Assembly (NCBI RefSeq): GCF_002086485.1 | Contig: NZ_MVHF01000025.1 | Location: 41,934 to 105,933, forward strand | Origin: Mycobacterium aquaticum | GTDB taxonomy: Bacteria > Actinomycetota > Actinomycetes > Mycobacteriales > Mycobacteriaceae | DNA: 64,000 nucleotides | Reading direction: 5' to 3' | Shown: one piece after another, positions 17,844 through 25,649 of the stretch | Numbering within the stretch: the first letter of the stretch is position 1 | How the letters are laid out: the number at the start of each line of letters is the position of its first letter | Translations under genes and position numbers: made by a program | Notes under the pieces: generated by a model | What the model was told of the DNA's origin: nothing | Database searches by the model: none | The model's input: only the letters and a program-made list of their open reading frames with translations

Positions 17844-17869
17844 AGTGTAGAGCCTGTTGTGTAGAGCCT
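17844..17869 (-). promoter_or_regulatory. Candidate wag31 promoter with a 10-bp direct repeat
   Basis: TGTAGAGCCT occurs twice (17846-17855 and 17860-17869, 14-bp period). On the minus strand the downstream copy forms TACACT (17844-17849), a TANNNT -10 that would place the start about 35 nt before the wag31 ATG. The repeat may duplicate the -10 region or bind a regulator. Confidence 0.4.
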
Positions 17870-18020
17870 TGTTTGGACGCAACTGGCGTCCATCCTGTCA
17901 CACCAGAACCGGAGGTTGCAGTCGAGGCCAATTTTTAAGAACGAATTTCAATCTTCTTACGCGTTTTCCGGCGCTCCGGCAAACGATCTCAGCGCAGGTG
18001 AAGCGCCGTGACCGGCCGGG

Positions 18021-18311
18021 TCAGCCTGCCGCCCCGAGAGCCAGTTGCATGCCGATGAACACCACGAGGAGCAGCACCATGATCGACAGATCCAGCCGGA
18101 CCGCGCCGATGGTCAGCTGCGGGATGATGCGGCGCAGCAGCTTCACCGGCGGATCCGTGAGCGTCAGGATGACCTCCAGGATCACCACCGTCAGACCCTT
18201 GGGGTGCCAGTCACGACTGAACGACCGGATGAACTCGACAACGACCCGCGCGATGAGCAACAGCCAGAAGATGAACAGCGCGAAGAACAGGATCTCGAAG
18301 AGCAGCGACAA
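18021..18311 (-). CDS. yggT: YggT-family membrane protein
   Basis: A 96-residue integral membrane protein with two hydrophobic segments (LLFEILFFALFIFWLLLIAR and LDLSIMVLLLVVFIGMQLAL) flanking the YggT signature loop (TDPPVKLLRRIIPQ). The family is conserved between sepF and divIVA in actinobacteria and is thought to help division or osmotic adaptation; the molecular role is unknown. A GTG at 18326 would add five residues. The TTG at 18311 is preferred because GAGG lies 9 nt before it and the resulting length equals the 96 residues I recall for Rv2146c. Confidence 0.88.
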   Translation of the reverse strand: MSLLFEILFFALFIFWLLLIARVVVEFIRSFSRDWHPKGLTVVILEVILTLTDPPVKLLRRIIPQLTIGAVRLDLSIMVLLLVVFIGMQLALGAAG

Positions 18312-18422
18312 CTGGGCCGACCTCACTCAGGCAGATGTATGACATTCGATACAGGTCGCCTCAGCGGTATAACCGGCCGATTGTGCGACGCCGCCAGCCT
18401 ACCCGGCCGCCGGACGGGTGCC

Positions 18423-18465
18423 GCGCACGCGAGGAGCAGGGCAGCTGCAGCACGCGTGGAGCAGG
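18423..18465 (+). repeat. Imperfect tandem repeat GCACGCGNGGAGCAGG in the sepF-yggT spacer
   Basis: GCACGCGAGGAGCAGG (18426-18441) and GCACGCGTGGAGCAGG (18450-18465) differ by one base with 24-bp spacing. The first copy, extended to GCGCACGCGAGGAGCA (18423-18438), recurs exactly inside murC on the opposite strand (23712-23727). Confidence 0.6.
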
Positions 18466-18476
18466 CGGCCCGCGAA

Positions 18477-19118
18477 TTACTGGTAGGCGTAGAAGCCGGC
18501 CTCGGCGATCCGGCGGCGCTGCTCGGCGCTGACGTCGACGTCGGCGGGCGACAGCAGGAAGACCTTGGTCGCCACCTTGTCGAACGATCCGCGCAGTGCG
18601 AAGGCCAGCCCGGCGGCGAAGTCGACGAGTCGCTTGGCGTCGGCGTTGTCCATCGACACCAGGTCCATGATCACCGGCGTGCCGTCGCGGAACCGCTCGC
18701 CGATGGTGCGGGCCTCGCTGTAGTCCTTGGGCCGCAGCGTGGTGATCTTCGACAGCGGGCTGCCCGCTTCGAACAGCTCGGCCATGCGGCGCGGATCCAT
18801 GGCCAGTGCGCCCCGCGTGGAGCCGGCCAAGGTGCCCAAACGCTGTGCAGGACGCTCGAATTCACGCGGGGCGCGCATGCGCGATTCGAACCGGGGCTCC
18901 TCGGCGTAGCCACCGCCCGGGTAGCCGCCGCGGTAGGCAGGCCCCTCGTCGAACTCCCGGCCCTCGTAGCCGTAGCCCTCGTCCTCGAAGCGCTCTTCAC
19001 GCGGACGCCGGGCGTAGCTACGGGCGGCGCCACGGTCGTCGTCCTCGTAGTACTCGTCGTCGTAGTCATCCATCGGCGCCATGCCGAAGTAGGCCTTGAC
19101 CTTGTGCAGTGTGCTCAT
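18477..19118 (-). CDS. sepF: Cell division protein SepF
   Basis: SepF anchors FtsZ to the membrane; in mycobacteria, which lack FtsA, it is the main FtsZ tether. The 213-residue protein begins with MSTLHKVKAYFGMAPMDDYD, a potential amphipathic membrane-binding helix. An Arg/Glu/Tyr-rich flexible linker (~25-115) and the C-terminal SepF domain (LRPKDYSEARTIGERFRDG, VIMDLVSMDNADAKRLVDFA) follow. The frame is open much further upstream, but that is a shadow inside yggS. The ATG at 19118 overlaps the yggS TGA (ATGA) and begins the conserved sequence. Co-translated with yggS. Confidence 0.96.
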   Translation of the reverse strand: MSTLHKVKAYFGMAPMDDYDDEYYEDDDRGAARSYARRPREERFEDEGYGYEGREFDEGPAYRGGYPGGGYAEEPRFESRMRAPREFERPAQRLGTLAGSTRGALAMDPRRMAELFEAGSPLSKITTLRPKDYSEARTIGERFRDGTPVIMDLVSMDNADAKRLVDFAAGLAFALRGSFDKVATKVFLLSPADVDVSAEQRRRIAEAGFYAYQ

Positions 19119-19948
19119 CTCGGCGACCCTTCTGCTGACCGTGGGAGTGGTGATGTCTGTGATGAAGATGTGACTGGTGTGACAACTGGTGGTGACGTTA
19201 GCGGCCGCCGTCCCATAAGCGCGGTACCGACACGCACACACGTCGAACCGTGTCGCACGGCAACCTCCAGGTCGTTCGACATCCCCGCAGACAGCCCCAG
19301 GCGCTGCGGATAGTCCCGCTGCACCCGCTCCAACTCCCCTGCCAGCCGCGCGAAGGCCTCCTCGGGATCGGCATCCAGCGGCGGTATCCCCATCAATCCG
19401 ACGAACTCGAGCCCCTTCGCGTCCTGGGCCGCCGCACAGAGTTCGTCGACCAGAGCGGGTTGGCCGACATCGACACCGCCGCGGTCGGTATCCCCGTCGA
19501 GGCTGATCTGCAGGTAGACGCGCAGCGGCTCGGTCCGGACGCCACTCTCCAGCGCGGACGTGGCACCGCGGTCCAGCGCACCGACGAGCCGGACGCTGTC
19601 GACGGAGTGTGCGGCGTAGGCCCAACTGGCCACGGCGCGAGCCTTGTTGCGCTGGATGCTGCCCACCATGTGCCAGCGAATCGGCTCGCCGGGCAATTCC
19701 TCGCGCACCGTAGCGACTTTCGCGGCCGCTTCCTGTTCGCGGGATTCACCGAATGCGTGACAACCTAAACGGTGCAAAATGAGAATATCGGTGGCCGGAA
19801 AGAATTTTGTAATGGGAAGTAATTCGATCTCATTGACATTTCGTCCGGCCGATTCCGCGGCCCGCGCCAGCCGCGCCCGCGCCGCTCCCAGCGCAGTGGT
19901 CAGTTCACCGACTCGATCGGCATCACGCGACTGCTGCTCGGTGGTCAT
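19115..19948 (-). CDS. Pyridoxal-phosphate homeostasis protein (YggS/PROSC family)
   Basis: A PLP-binding TIM-barrel protein of 277 residues that buffers free pyridoxal phosphate and affects amino acid metabolism; it has no known catalytic reaction. The PLP lysine is K48 in LLPITKFFPATD. Other family motifs are HMVGSIQRNKAR and GMSNDLEVAVRHGSTCVRVGTALMG near the C-terminus. ATGA overlaps join it to pgeF upstream and sepF downstream, typical of the actinobacterial ftsZ-pgeF-yggS-sepF string. The last ~25 residues (Ser/Thr/Pro-rich) extend past the fold and overlap nothing functional that I can see. Confidence 0.93.
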   Translation of the reverse strand: MTTEQQSRDADRVGELTTALGAARARLARAAESAGRNVNEIELLPITKFFPATDILILHRLGCHAFGESREQEAAAKVATVREELPGEPIRWHMVGSIQRNKARAVASWAYAAHSVDSVRLVGALDRGATSALESGVRTEPLRVYLQISLDGDTDRGGVDVGQPALVDELCAAAQDAKGLEFVGLMGIPPLDADPEEAFARLAGELERVQRDYPQRLGLSAGMSNDLEVAVRHGSTCVRVGTALMGRRPLTSPPVVTPVTSSSQTSPLPRSAEGSPR

Positions 19949-20664
19949 TCGCGGCTCGACTCCATCCACACCAGCGACGCCAGGCGTCCCGTCGGTGCGT
20001 CCCGGCGATGACTGAACAACGTTCGGTCATCGACCGTACAGCGCGGATCCACGTCGACCGCGCGGACGCCCAAATCCTTTAACTGCCGGGCTATTCCAGC
20101 ACGCAGGTCCAGGCCCGGCGTACCCCGTCCCGTCGTGGTGCGGCTCCCCGGCAAGGCCGCCTCCACCTCGTCGGCCATCTCGGCAGGCACCTCGTAGTTG
20201 CGGCCGCTGACCGCGGGGCCGAGCAGCACGGACACGTCCTGCACTTGTGCGCCACGGGCCAGCATGGCCTCCAGCGTGCGCACCACGACACCCAACTGCG
20301 CACCCACCCGACCGGCGTGCGCCGCGCCGATGACGCCCGCGCGCGCGTCGGCCATTAATACCGGAACGCAATCCGCCGTCACGACCGCCAATGCCAAACC
20401 AGGGGTGGTGGTCACCAATGCGTCGGCATTATCGACGGCGGCACCCGATTCGGGCGGCGCGGTCACGGTGACCACGCGATCCCCATGCACCTGGTTCATC
20501 CAGACCACGGCGTCGGCGCCGATCGCCTTGGCCAGCCTGTGGCGGTTGGCCGAGACAGCGGCAGGGTCGTCGCCGACGTGGTCGCCGAGATTGAAGGAGT
20601 CGAAGGGTGGGGCCGAGACACCACCGGCACGGGTGGTGGTCACCCGACGTATGCGAACACTCAC
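19945..20664 (-). CDS. pgeF: Peptidoglycan editing factor / polyphenol oxidase family (PgeF, YfiH)
   Basis: A 239-residue YfiH/laccase-domain protein. Relatives remove misincorporated L-Ser-containing muropeptide precursors (PgeF) or act as purine nucleoside-processing enzymes. Metal-site motifs are QVHGDRV, VTADCVPVL and AAHAGRVG. The usual HAGWRG is HAGRVG here; as far as I recall this is also seen in other mycobacteria, so it is not necessarily a defect. The start is placed at GTG 20664, 6 nt after GATACT on the minus strand, rather than at a GTG/ATG further upstream close to the ftsZ stop. The location beside ftsZ fits a role in wall quality control. Confidence 0.87.
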   Translation of the reverse strand: MSVRIRRVTTTRAGGVSAPPFDSFNLGDHVGDDPAAVSANRHRLAKAIGADAVVWMNQVHGDRVVTVTAPPESGAAVDNADALVTTTPGLALAVVTADCVPVLMADARAGVIGAAHAGRVGAQLGVVVRTLEAMLARGAQVQDVSVLLGPAVSGRNYEVPAEMADEVEAALPGSRTTTGRGTPGLDLRAGIARQLKDLGVRAVDVDPRCTVDDRTLFSHRRDAPTGRLASLVWMESSRE

Positions 20665-20670
20665 AATCCC

Positions 20671-20676
20671 AGTATC
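20671..20676 (-). promoter_or_regulatory. Candidate -10 (GATACT) for pgeF-yggS-sepF
   Basis: GATACT on the minus strand ends exactly 6 nt before GTG 20664, consistent with a leaderless internal promoter between ftsZ and pgeF. This would let pgeF-yggS-sepF be expressed apart from ftsZ. Confidence 0.4.
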
Positions 20677-20701
20677 CGAAGTCCGCAGTCGCGGGCCCGA
20701 C

Positions 20702-21856
20702 TCAGTGCCGCATGAACGGCGGGACGTCGACATCGTCGTCAGCGATACCGCCGTCCCCGCCGATGCTCACCGTGGCCCCGTTGGTGTGCGCGGGAACGCT
20801 GGCGGCATCCGTCGGCTCGAACAGCGACGTGGTCATCTTCCCGGAGCGGGCCGTCGCGATCGGCTGAGTAGGCGCCTGGCTGGGGCTGGTCACCGGCTTA
20901 CGGCTGGGACCGGCCATGTCGAACCCGGCCGCGATGACGGTGACCCGGACCTCGTCGCCGAGCGAGTCGTCGATCACCGTGCCGAAGATGATGTTGGCCT
21001 CGGGGTGGGCCGAGTCCTGCACCAGAGAGGCGGCCTCGTTGATCTCGAACAGTCCCAGATCGCTGCCACCCGCGACGGACAGCAGCACGCCCTGCGCGCC
21101 CTCCATCGAGGCTTCCAGCAGCGGCGAGTTGATGGCGATCTCGGCGGCCTTGAGCGCGCGGCCGTCGCCGCGGGCCGAGCCGATGCCCATCAGGGCCGTG
21201 CCTGCGCCGCTCATCACGCCCTTGACGTCGGCGAAGTCGACGTTGATCAGACCTGGCGTGGTGATCAGGTCGGTGATGCCCTGAACGCCGTTGAGCAGCA
21301 CCTCGTCGGCACTGCGGAACGCGTCCATCAGCGACACCGCGGCGTCGCCCATCTGCAGCAGCCGGTCGTTGGGGATCACGATGAGGGTGTCGCAGCTCTC
21401 GCGCAGCGCGGTGATGCCTGCCTCGGCCTGGTTGCTGCGGCGCTTGCCCTCGAAGGAGAACGGCCGCGTCACCACGCCGACTGTCAGCGCACCGAGCTTG
21501 CGTGCGATGGTCGCCACGACGGGCGCACCGCCGGTACCAGTACCACCGCCCTCGCCCGCGGTGACGAACACCATGTCGGCGCCACGCAGCAGTTCTTCGA
21601 TGTCGTCCTTGGCGTCCTCGGCAGCCTTGCGGCCCACTTCAGGGTCCGCGCCTGCGCCGAGCCCACGGGTGGAATCGCGGCCGACATCGAGCTTGACGTC
21701 GGCATCGCTCATCAACAGCGCCTGGGCGTCGGTGTTGATCGCGATGAACTCAACGCCCTTGAGGCCCTGCTCGATCATCCGGTTGACGGCGTTGACGCCG
21801 CCGCCGCCGATGCCAACCACCTTGATCACTGCCAGGTAGTTATGCGGGGGGGTCAT
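20702..21856 (-). CDS. ftsZ: Cell division GTPase FtsZ
   Basis: The tubulin-like protein that forms the cytokinetic Z-ring, 384 residues. Visible features are the N-terminal nucleotide fold (VVGIGGGGVNAVNRMI), the tubulin signature GGGTGTGGAP, the T7 catalytic loop (NVDFADVKGVM), a Ser/Pro/Thr-rich linker and the conserved C-terminal peptide (DDDVDVPPFMRH) that binds SepF and other partners. The start at 21856 has a strong GGGAGGAAG ribosome binding site 7 nt upstream; the longer open frame before it is non-coding leader. ftsZ is separated from ftsQ by 171 bp, unlike the tight junctions upstream, and probably has its own promoter there. Confidence 0.98.
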   Translation of the reverse strand: MTPPHNYLAVIKVVGIGGGGVNAVNRMIEQGLKGVEFIAINTDAQALLMSDADVKLDVGRDSTRGLGAGADPEVGRKAAEDAKDDIEELLRGADMVFVTAGEGGGTGTGGAPVVATIARKLGALTVGVVTRPFSFEGKRRSNQAEAGITALRESCDTLIVIPNDRLLQMGDAAVSLMDAFRSADEVLLNGVQGITDLITTPGLINVDFADVKGVMSGAGTALMGIGSARGDGRALKAAEIAINSPLLEASMEGAQGVLLSVAGGSDLGLFEINEAASLVQDSAHPEANIIFGTVIDDSLGDEVRVTVIAAGFDMAGPSRKPVTSPSQAPTQPIATARSGKMTTSLFEPTDAASVPAHTNGATVSIGGDGGIADDDVDVPPFMRH

Positions 21857-21924
21857 GGATCGTCTTCCTCCCTGGTTGGGGTGTTCGTGACGCCGAACCC
21901 CTCTCCTGCAAACCCTCAACCTCA

Positions 21925-21948
21925 ACCATAGGCTTAGAGTTATGTCAA
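21925..21948 (-). promoter_or_regulatory. Candidate ftsZ promoter region
   Basis: On the minus strand TTGACA (21943-21948) and TATGGT (21925-21930) are good individual -35 and -10 hexamers, but only 12 bp separate them, too short for a standard sigma-A promoter. TATGGT alone would give a leader of about 60 nt ahead of the GGGAGGAAG ribosome binding site. Upstream, GGCGCG-CCGA-CGCGCC (22000-22015) can form a hairpin just after ftsQ. Confidence 0.35.
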
Positions 21949-22027
21949 GTAGTTCCGCGCAAACAGAACGGTAGGGGGCCAACCCGCGCGAACGCGTCAG
22001 GCGCGCCGACGCGCCGCGCGGCAATTT

Positions 22028-22975
22028 CTACTTGACCGTGGGGAGGTCCGGGCTCGAGACGTCGTAGGTATGACCGGGCTGAGTCAACAAAGCCGCCAGC
22101 TTCAAGGCCTTTTCGTCCGTCCGGTCGTTGGTGCCCCACACCACGACCCGACCGTCGGTGAGCGTCAACGTGATCGACGCCACGGACGGTGCCGCGATGC
22201 GGCCGACCTGCCCGGCCACGTCAGGCGGCAGAGCCAACATCACCTTGAGCGCGGCCAGGGTCGGCAGATCGCTCGGCCCCGGGTTGTCGGTGTCCAGGTA
22301 CGGCAGCGAGAGCGGGGCGGGCCCGGTGGCGAAATCGACCCCGTCCCGGTCGAACAGGTGGGGGCCGTCCGGATAGTCCTTGACCACCACCGGAACTCGC
22401 TCGACCACTGTGATGCGCAGCGTCGACGGATACTCCCGCTGCACCCTGGCGGTGGCGATCCGCCGGATCGCGGCCACCCGCTCGGCGACCGCGTCGGTGT
22501 TGACCTGCAACAGCGGGGTACCGGACGGGATGCTCGCAGCTCCCAGCACCTCTTCGCGGCTCACGGTCGAGAGCCCGGCCACCACCACGTTGCGGGCCGA
22601 CATGATCGGCGTGAAGTACAGCAACAGCCCGATCGCGACCGCCACCACGCTCGCCAATGCCGACCACAACAACACCTTGACGCCCCGAATCGCGCCCGAG
22701 GCAGGCACTTTCACCGACTCACCGGCGGACCCGGCCACCCGGCGCTTGGCTTCCCTGCGGGCCTGCTCGATGGCTATCGCGCGGTCGCGGGCCGCGCGAC
22801 GCTCCTCGCGTTCGCGGCGGGCACGGCGGCGTGGACCCTCGTAGTCTTCCGCGGCTGCCGGCGGCAAATCGGACCCAGCCGCCGGCGGCAAGTCCGAACC
22901 GGCCTCATCCGGTCCCGCCTGCGCGGGCCCCTGTTCCTCGACGGCACCGGCCGTTTCCGGATCAGGTCCGGTCAC
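22028..22975 (-). CDS. ftsQ: Cell division protein FtsQ
   Basis: A bitopic divisome protein linking early and late division proteins, 315 residues. A long charged cytoplasmic N-terminus (RRRARREREERRAARDRAIA) precedes a single transmembrane helix (VLLWSALASVVAVAIGLLLY). The extracytoplasmic POTRA domain (SARNVVVAGLSTVSREEVLG) and the FtsQ/DivIB beta domain follow. Residues around 25-40 contain an exact tandem GSDLPPAA-GSDLPPAA. The start is a GTG overlapping the murC TGA (GTGA, 22972-22975). The gene ends 171 bp before ftsZ. Confidence 0.95.
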   Translation of the reverse strand: MTGPDPETAGAVEEQGPAQAGPDEAGSDLPPAAGSDLPPAAAEDYEGPRRRARREREERRAARDRAIAIEQARREAKRRVAGSAGESVKVPASGAIRGVKVLLWSALASVVAVAIGLLLYFTPIMSARNVVVAGLSTVSREEVLGAASIPSGTPLLQVNTDAVAERVAAIRRIATARVQREYPSTLRITVVERVPVVVKDYPDGPHLFDRDGVDFATGPAPLSLPYLDTDNPGPSDLPTLAALKVMLALPPDVAGQVGRIAAPSVASITLTLTDGRVVVWGTNDRTDEKALKLAALLTQPGHTYDVSSPDLPTVK

Positions 22976-24486
22976 GGCGTTCCCTGTTCGTCGCGCCCGC
23001 TGGCGTGTTCTGGTCCTCCTCGCGTGCGGGGAGCGCTGCGGTTCGACTTGATCTGCAATTCGGTGAGAATCTCGCTGCCCAGCATGGTGACGTCGCCGGC
23101 ACCCATGGTGATCACGACATCACCGGGCCGGGCCGAGGCCGCGACCTCGGCGGCCACCGCCGAGAAGTCCGGGACATAGGTCACCGGGACACCGACGTGC
23201 CCCGCGACCGTGGCGCCGCTGATCCCGGCGATCGGCTGTTCCCGGGCGCCGTAGACGTCGAGAACAAACACCTCGTCCGCGGCGTCCAGGGCCGCACCGA
23301 AATCACCCGCGAAAGTTGCTGTGCGCGAATACAAATGGGGTTGGAAGGCGACGATCAGCCGACCGCCGGTCGCCGCCACGACAGAGCGGGCAGCCGCCAG
23401 GGTGGCGCGCACCTCGGTGGGATGGTGCGCGTAGTCGTCGAAGACCCGGACACCGTCGGTGCTGCCGACCAGCTCGAAGCGCCTGCGCACCCCCTCGAAT
23501 CCGGCCAGCCCGTCGAGGACCGCTTCGGCGGGTGCGCCGACGGCCACCGCGGCAAGCACCGCCGCCAGTGCATTGAGCGCCATGTGCCGGCCGGGCACCG
23601 CGAGCCGGATCGCCCGCGGATGCGGCTCACCGGCGAGCTGGATGTGCGCCACCGCGCCGGTCCCCTGCTGATCCCAGCTGAGCAGCTCGCCTGCGAGGGC
23701 AGAAGCTTCATTGCTCCTCGCGTGCGCACCGCCGGAACTGCCATAACGCAACACCCGGATCCCGAGCGCGTCCGTGCGGTCGGCGAGCGCGGCAGCGCCT
23801 GGGTCGTCGGTGCACACCACCAGTGCCCCGCCCGGCGCGATCCGCTCGACGAAGGAGTCGAACACCGCGACGTACGCGTCCTCGGTGCCGAAGAAGTCAA
23901 GGTGGTCGGCCTCGATGTTGGTCACCACAGCCACGTCCGGGGTGTACTCCAGCAGCGAGCCGTCGCTCTCGTCGGCCTCGGCGACGAAGCAGCGACCACT
24001 GCCGTGATGCGCATTGGTGCCTGCCTCGCCCAGCTCACCGCCCACCGCGAAGGACGGGTCGAAACCGCTGTGCTGCAACGCCACGATGAGCATCGACGTG
24101 GTCGTGGTCTTGCCGTGGGTTCCGGTCACCATCAGCGTGGTGTATCCGGCCATGAGCTTGGCCAGCACCACGGGACGCAGGATCACCGGGATCCCGCGGC
24201 GGCGGGCCTCCACCAGCTCGGGATTGGTCTTGGGGATCGCCGCGTGGGTGGTGACCACCGCGGTGGGGCCGCCGGGCAACAGATCCAGCGACGACGCGTC
24301 GTGGCCGATCCGGATCTGAGCGCCCCGGGCCCGCAGCGCCACCACGCCGCGCGATTCCTTGGCGTCCGAACCCGACACCATGGCACCGCGATCCAGCAGG
24401 ATCCTGGCCACGCCGGACATGCCGGCTCCGCCGATGCCGACCATGTGCACCCGCTGCAGCTCGGCGGGCAGCGAATTGCCGTTCAC
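22972..24486 (-). CDS. murC: UDP-N-acetylmuramate--L-alanine ligase MurC
   Basis: A cytoplasmic Mur ligase adding the first stem-peptide residue (L-Ala) to UDP-MurNAc with ATP. The 504-residue protein shows the N-terminal Rossmann motif HMVGIGGAGMSG, the ATP-binding loop TGTHGKTTTTSM (~119-130), DESDGSLL, and the C-terminal ligase motif RFELVGSTDGVRVFDDYAHH. Compared with the M. tuberculosis sequence as I remember it, there is a short extra segment (AHARSNEASALA) in a loop and an Arg/Gly/Glu-rich C-terminal extension (PRTRGGPEHASGRDEQ). Both are encoded by DNA containing CGCACGCGAGGAG. Overlaps murG and ftsQ by 4 bp each. Confidence 0.96.
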   Translation of the reverse strand: MNGNSLPAELQRVHMVGIGGAGMSGVARILLDRGAMVSGSDAKESRGVVALRARGAQIRIGHDASSLDLLPGGPTAVVTTHAAIPKTNPELVEARRRGIPVILRPVVLAKLMAGYTTLMVTGTHGKTTTTSMLIVALQHSGFDPSFAVGGELGEAGTNAHHGSGRCFVAEADESDGSLLEYTPDVAVVTNIEADHLDFFGTEDAYVAVFDSFVERIAPGGALVVCTDDPGAAALADRTDALGIRVLRYGSSGGAHARSNEASALAGELLSWDQQGTGAVAHIQLAGEPHPRAIRLAVPGRHMALNALAAVLAAVAVGAPAEAVLDGLAGFEGVRRRFELVGSTDGVRVFDDYAHHPTEVRATLAAARSVVAATGGRLIVAFQPHLYSRTATFAGDFGAALDAADEVFVLDVYGAREQPIAGISGATVAGHVGVPVTYVPDFSAVAAEVAASARPGDVVITMGAGDVTMLGSEILTELQIKSNRSAPRTRGGPEHASGRDEQGTP

Positions 24487-25649
24487 TGCAGCTTCTTTCG
24501 TCTGTCGCGGGCCACATCCAGGGCGACCTGGGCCACCCTGCGCGCGGCATCACGATGTCCCGACAGCGAGGCGGCCGCCGTCATCTCCGCCAGGCGGGCG
24601 TCGTCGGTCAACAGGCCGACAACGGTGTCGGCGACGAATTGCGGACTCAGTTCGGCATCGTCGATGAGCAGCCCGCCGCCCGCGGCCACCACCGGCTGGG
24701 CATTGAGGCGCTGTTCACCGTTGCCGATCGGCAGTGGGACATACACCGCGGGCAGACCGACGGCCGTCACCTCGGCCACCGTCATCGCGCCCGAGCGGCA
24801 GATGGCCAGGTCGGCCGCCGCGTACGCCAGGTCCATCCGGTCCAGATAGGGCACCGCCCGGTACGGCGGCCGTTGCCCGCCAGGCGATTCCGGGAGATCG
24901 AGGGTGTTCTTGGGACCGTGCGCGTGCAGTACCGAGATGCCTGCCGCGCCCAGTTGATCGGCCGCGGCCGACACAGCCCGGTTGATGGACTGGGCACCCT
25001 GGGAACCGCCGAACACCAACAGCACCTTGGCGTCGTCGGCGAAGCCGAAGTGGGCGCGCGCAGCCTGCCGCAGCGCCGCTCGGTCGAGCGATGTGATCGC
25101 CTCGCGGACCGGCATCCCGACCACCTCGACGCGGCGCAAGCCGGGATCGGGAACCGCCGAGAGCACCCGCCGCGCCGAAAGCGCGCCCACCCGGTTGGCC
25201 AGCCCGGCGCTCGCGTTGGCCTCGTGGACGACCACCGGCACAGGCCTGCGCCGGGTCAGCTTGTTGCCGCGTGCCGCCAGATAGGCGGGCAACGCGACGT
25301 AGCCGCCGAAGCCCACCACCACGTCGGCGTCAACGTCGGCCAGCACCGCGCGGGTCTGCCGGATCGCCGTACGGACCCGCAACGGCAGCCGGGCCAGATC
25401 GCCCGACGGTTTACGGGGCAACGGCACGGGTGTGATCAGTTCCAGGTCATAGCCGCGCTCGGGCACCAACCGGGTTTCCAGGCCGCGTGCGGTCCCCAGC
25501 GCGGTGATCCGGACGTTCGGGTCGAGGGCGCGCAACGCGTCGGCCACCGCCATCGCCGGTTCGACGTGGCCGGCAGTGCCGCCACCAGCCAGGACGACGG
25601 AAATCGCCTGCTCGCTGCGTTCCGACATGCCCCGAGAAGCCTCGCTCAC
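24483..25649 (-). CDS. murG: Lipid II synthase MurG (N-acetylglucosaminyltransferase)
   Basis: A peripheral membrane GT28 glycosyltransferase that adds GlcNAc to lipid I to make lipid II. The 388-residue frame includes the donor/lipid-binding GGGTAGHVEPAMAVADAL and, in the C-terminal half, VFGGSQGAQSINRAV and a GAMTVAEVTAVGLPAVYVPLP region that contacts UDP-GlcNAc. The GTG at 25649 overlaps the ftsW TGA (GTGA) and is used. An ATG at 25628, seven codons in, is an alternative with CGGGG upstream; the fold begins only at residue ~16. Translationally coupled to ftsW and murC. Confidence 0.95.
   Translation of the reverse strand: MSEASRGMSERSEQAISVVLAGGGTAGHVEPAMAVADALRALDPNVRITALGTARGLETRLVPERGYDLELITPVPLPRKPSGDLARLPLRVRTAIRQTRAVLADVDADVVVGFGGYVALPAYLAARGNKLTRRRPVPVVVHEANASAGLANRVGALSARRVLSAVPDPGLRRVEVVGMPVREAITSLDRAALRQAARAHFGFADDAKVLLVFGGSQGAQSINRAVSAAADQLGAAGISVLHAHGPKNTLDLPESPGGQRPPYRAVPYLDRMDLAYAAADLAICRSGAMTVAEVTAVGLPAVYVPLPIGNGEQRLNAQPVVAAGGGLLIDDAELSPQFVADTVVGLLTDDARLAEMTAAASLSGHRDAARRVAQVALDVARDRRKKLQ

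Noticed and set aside
19119..19625. N-terminal extension of SepF
   Set aside because: The extra 169 residues run inside yggS in another frame; the ATGA overlap and conserved MSTLHKVKAYFG fix the start at 19118.
20320..20400. PgeF with HAGRVG in place of HAGWRG as an inactivated enzyme
   Set aside because: The other metal-site motifs are intact and I recall the same change in other mycobacteria, so it is probably a lineage feature.
21857..22024. 56-residue N-terminal extension of FtsZ
   Set aside because: A strong ribosome binding site precedes 21856 and the FtsZ fold starts there; the upstream part is leader and promoter.
22831..24849. Very long open frame antisense to ftsQ, murC and murG
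   Set aside because: It is opposite three certain genes with strong motifs; long antisense frames are expected at this GC content and its translation has no recognisable domain.
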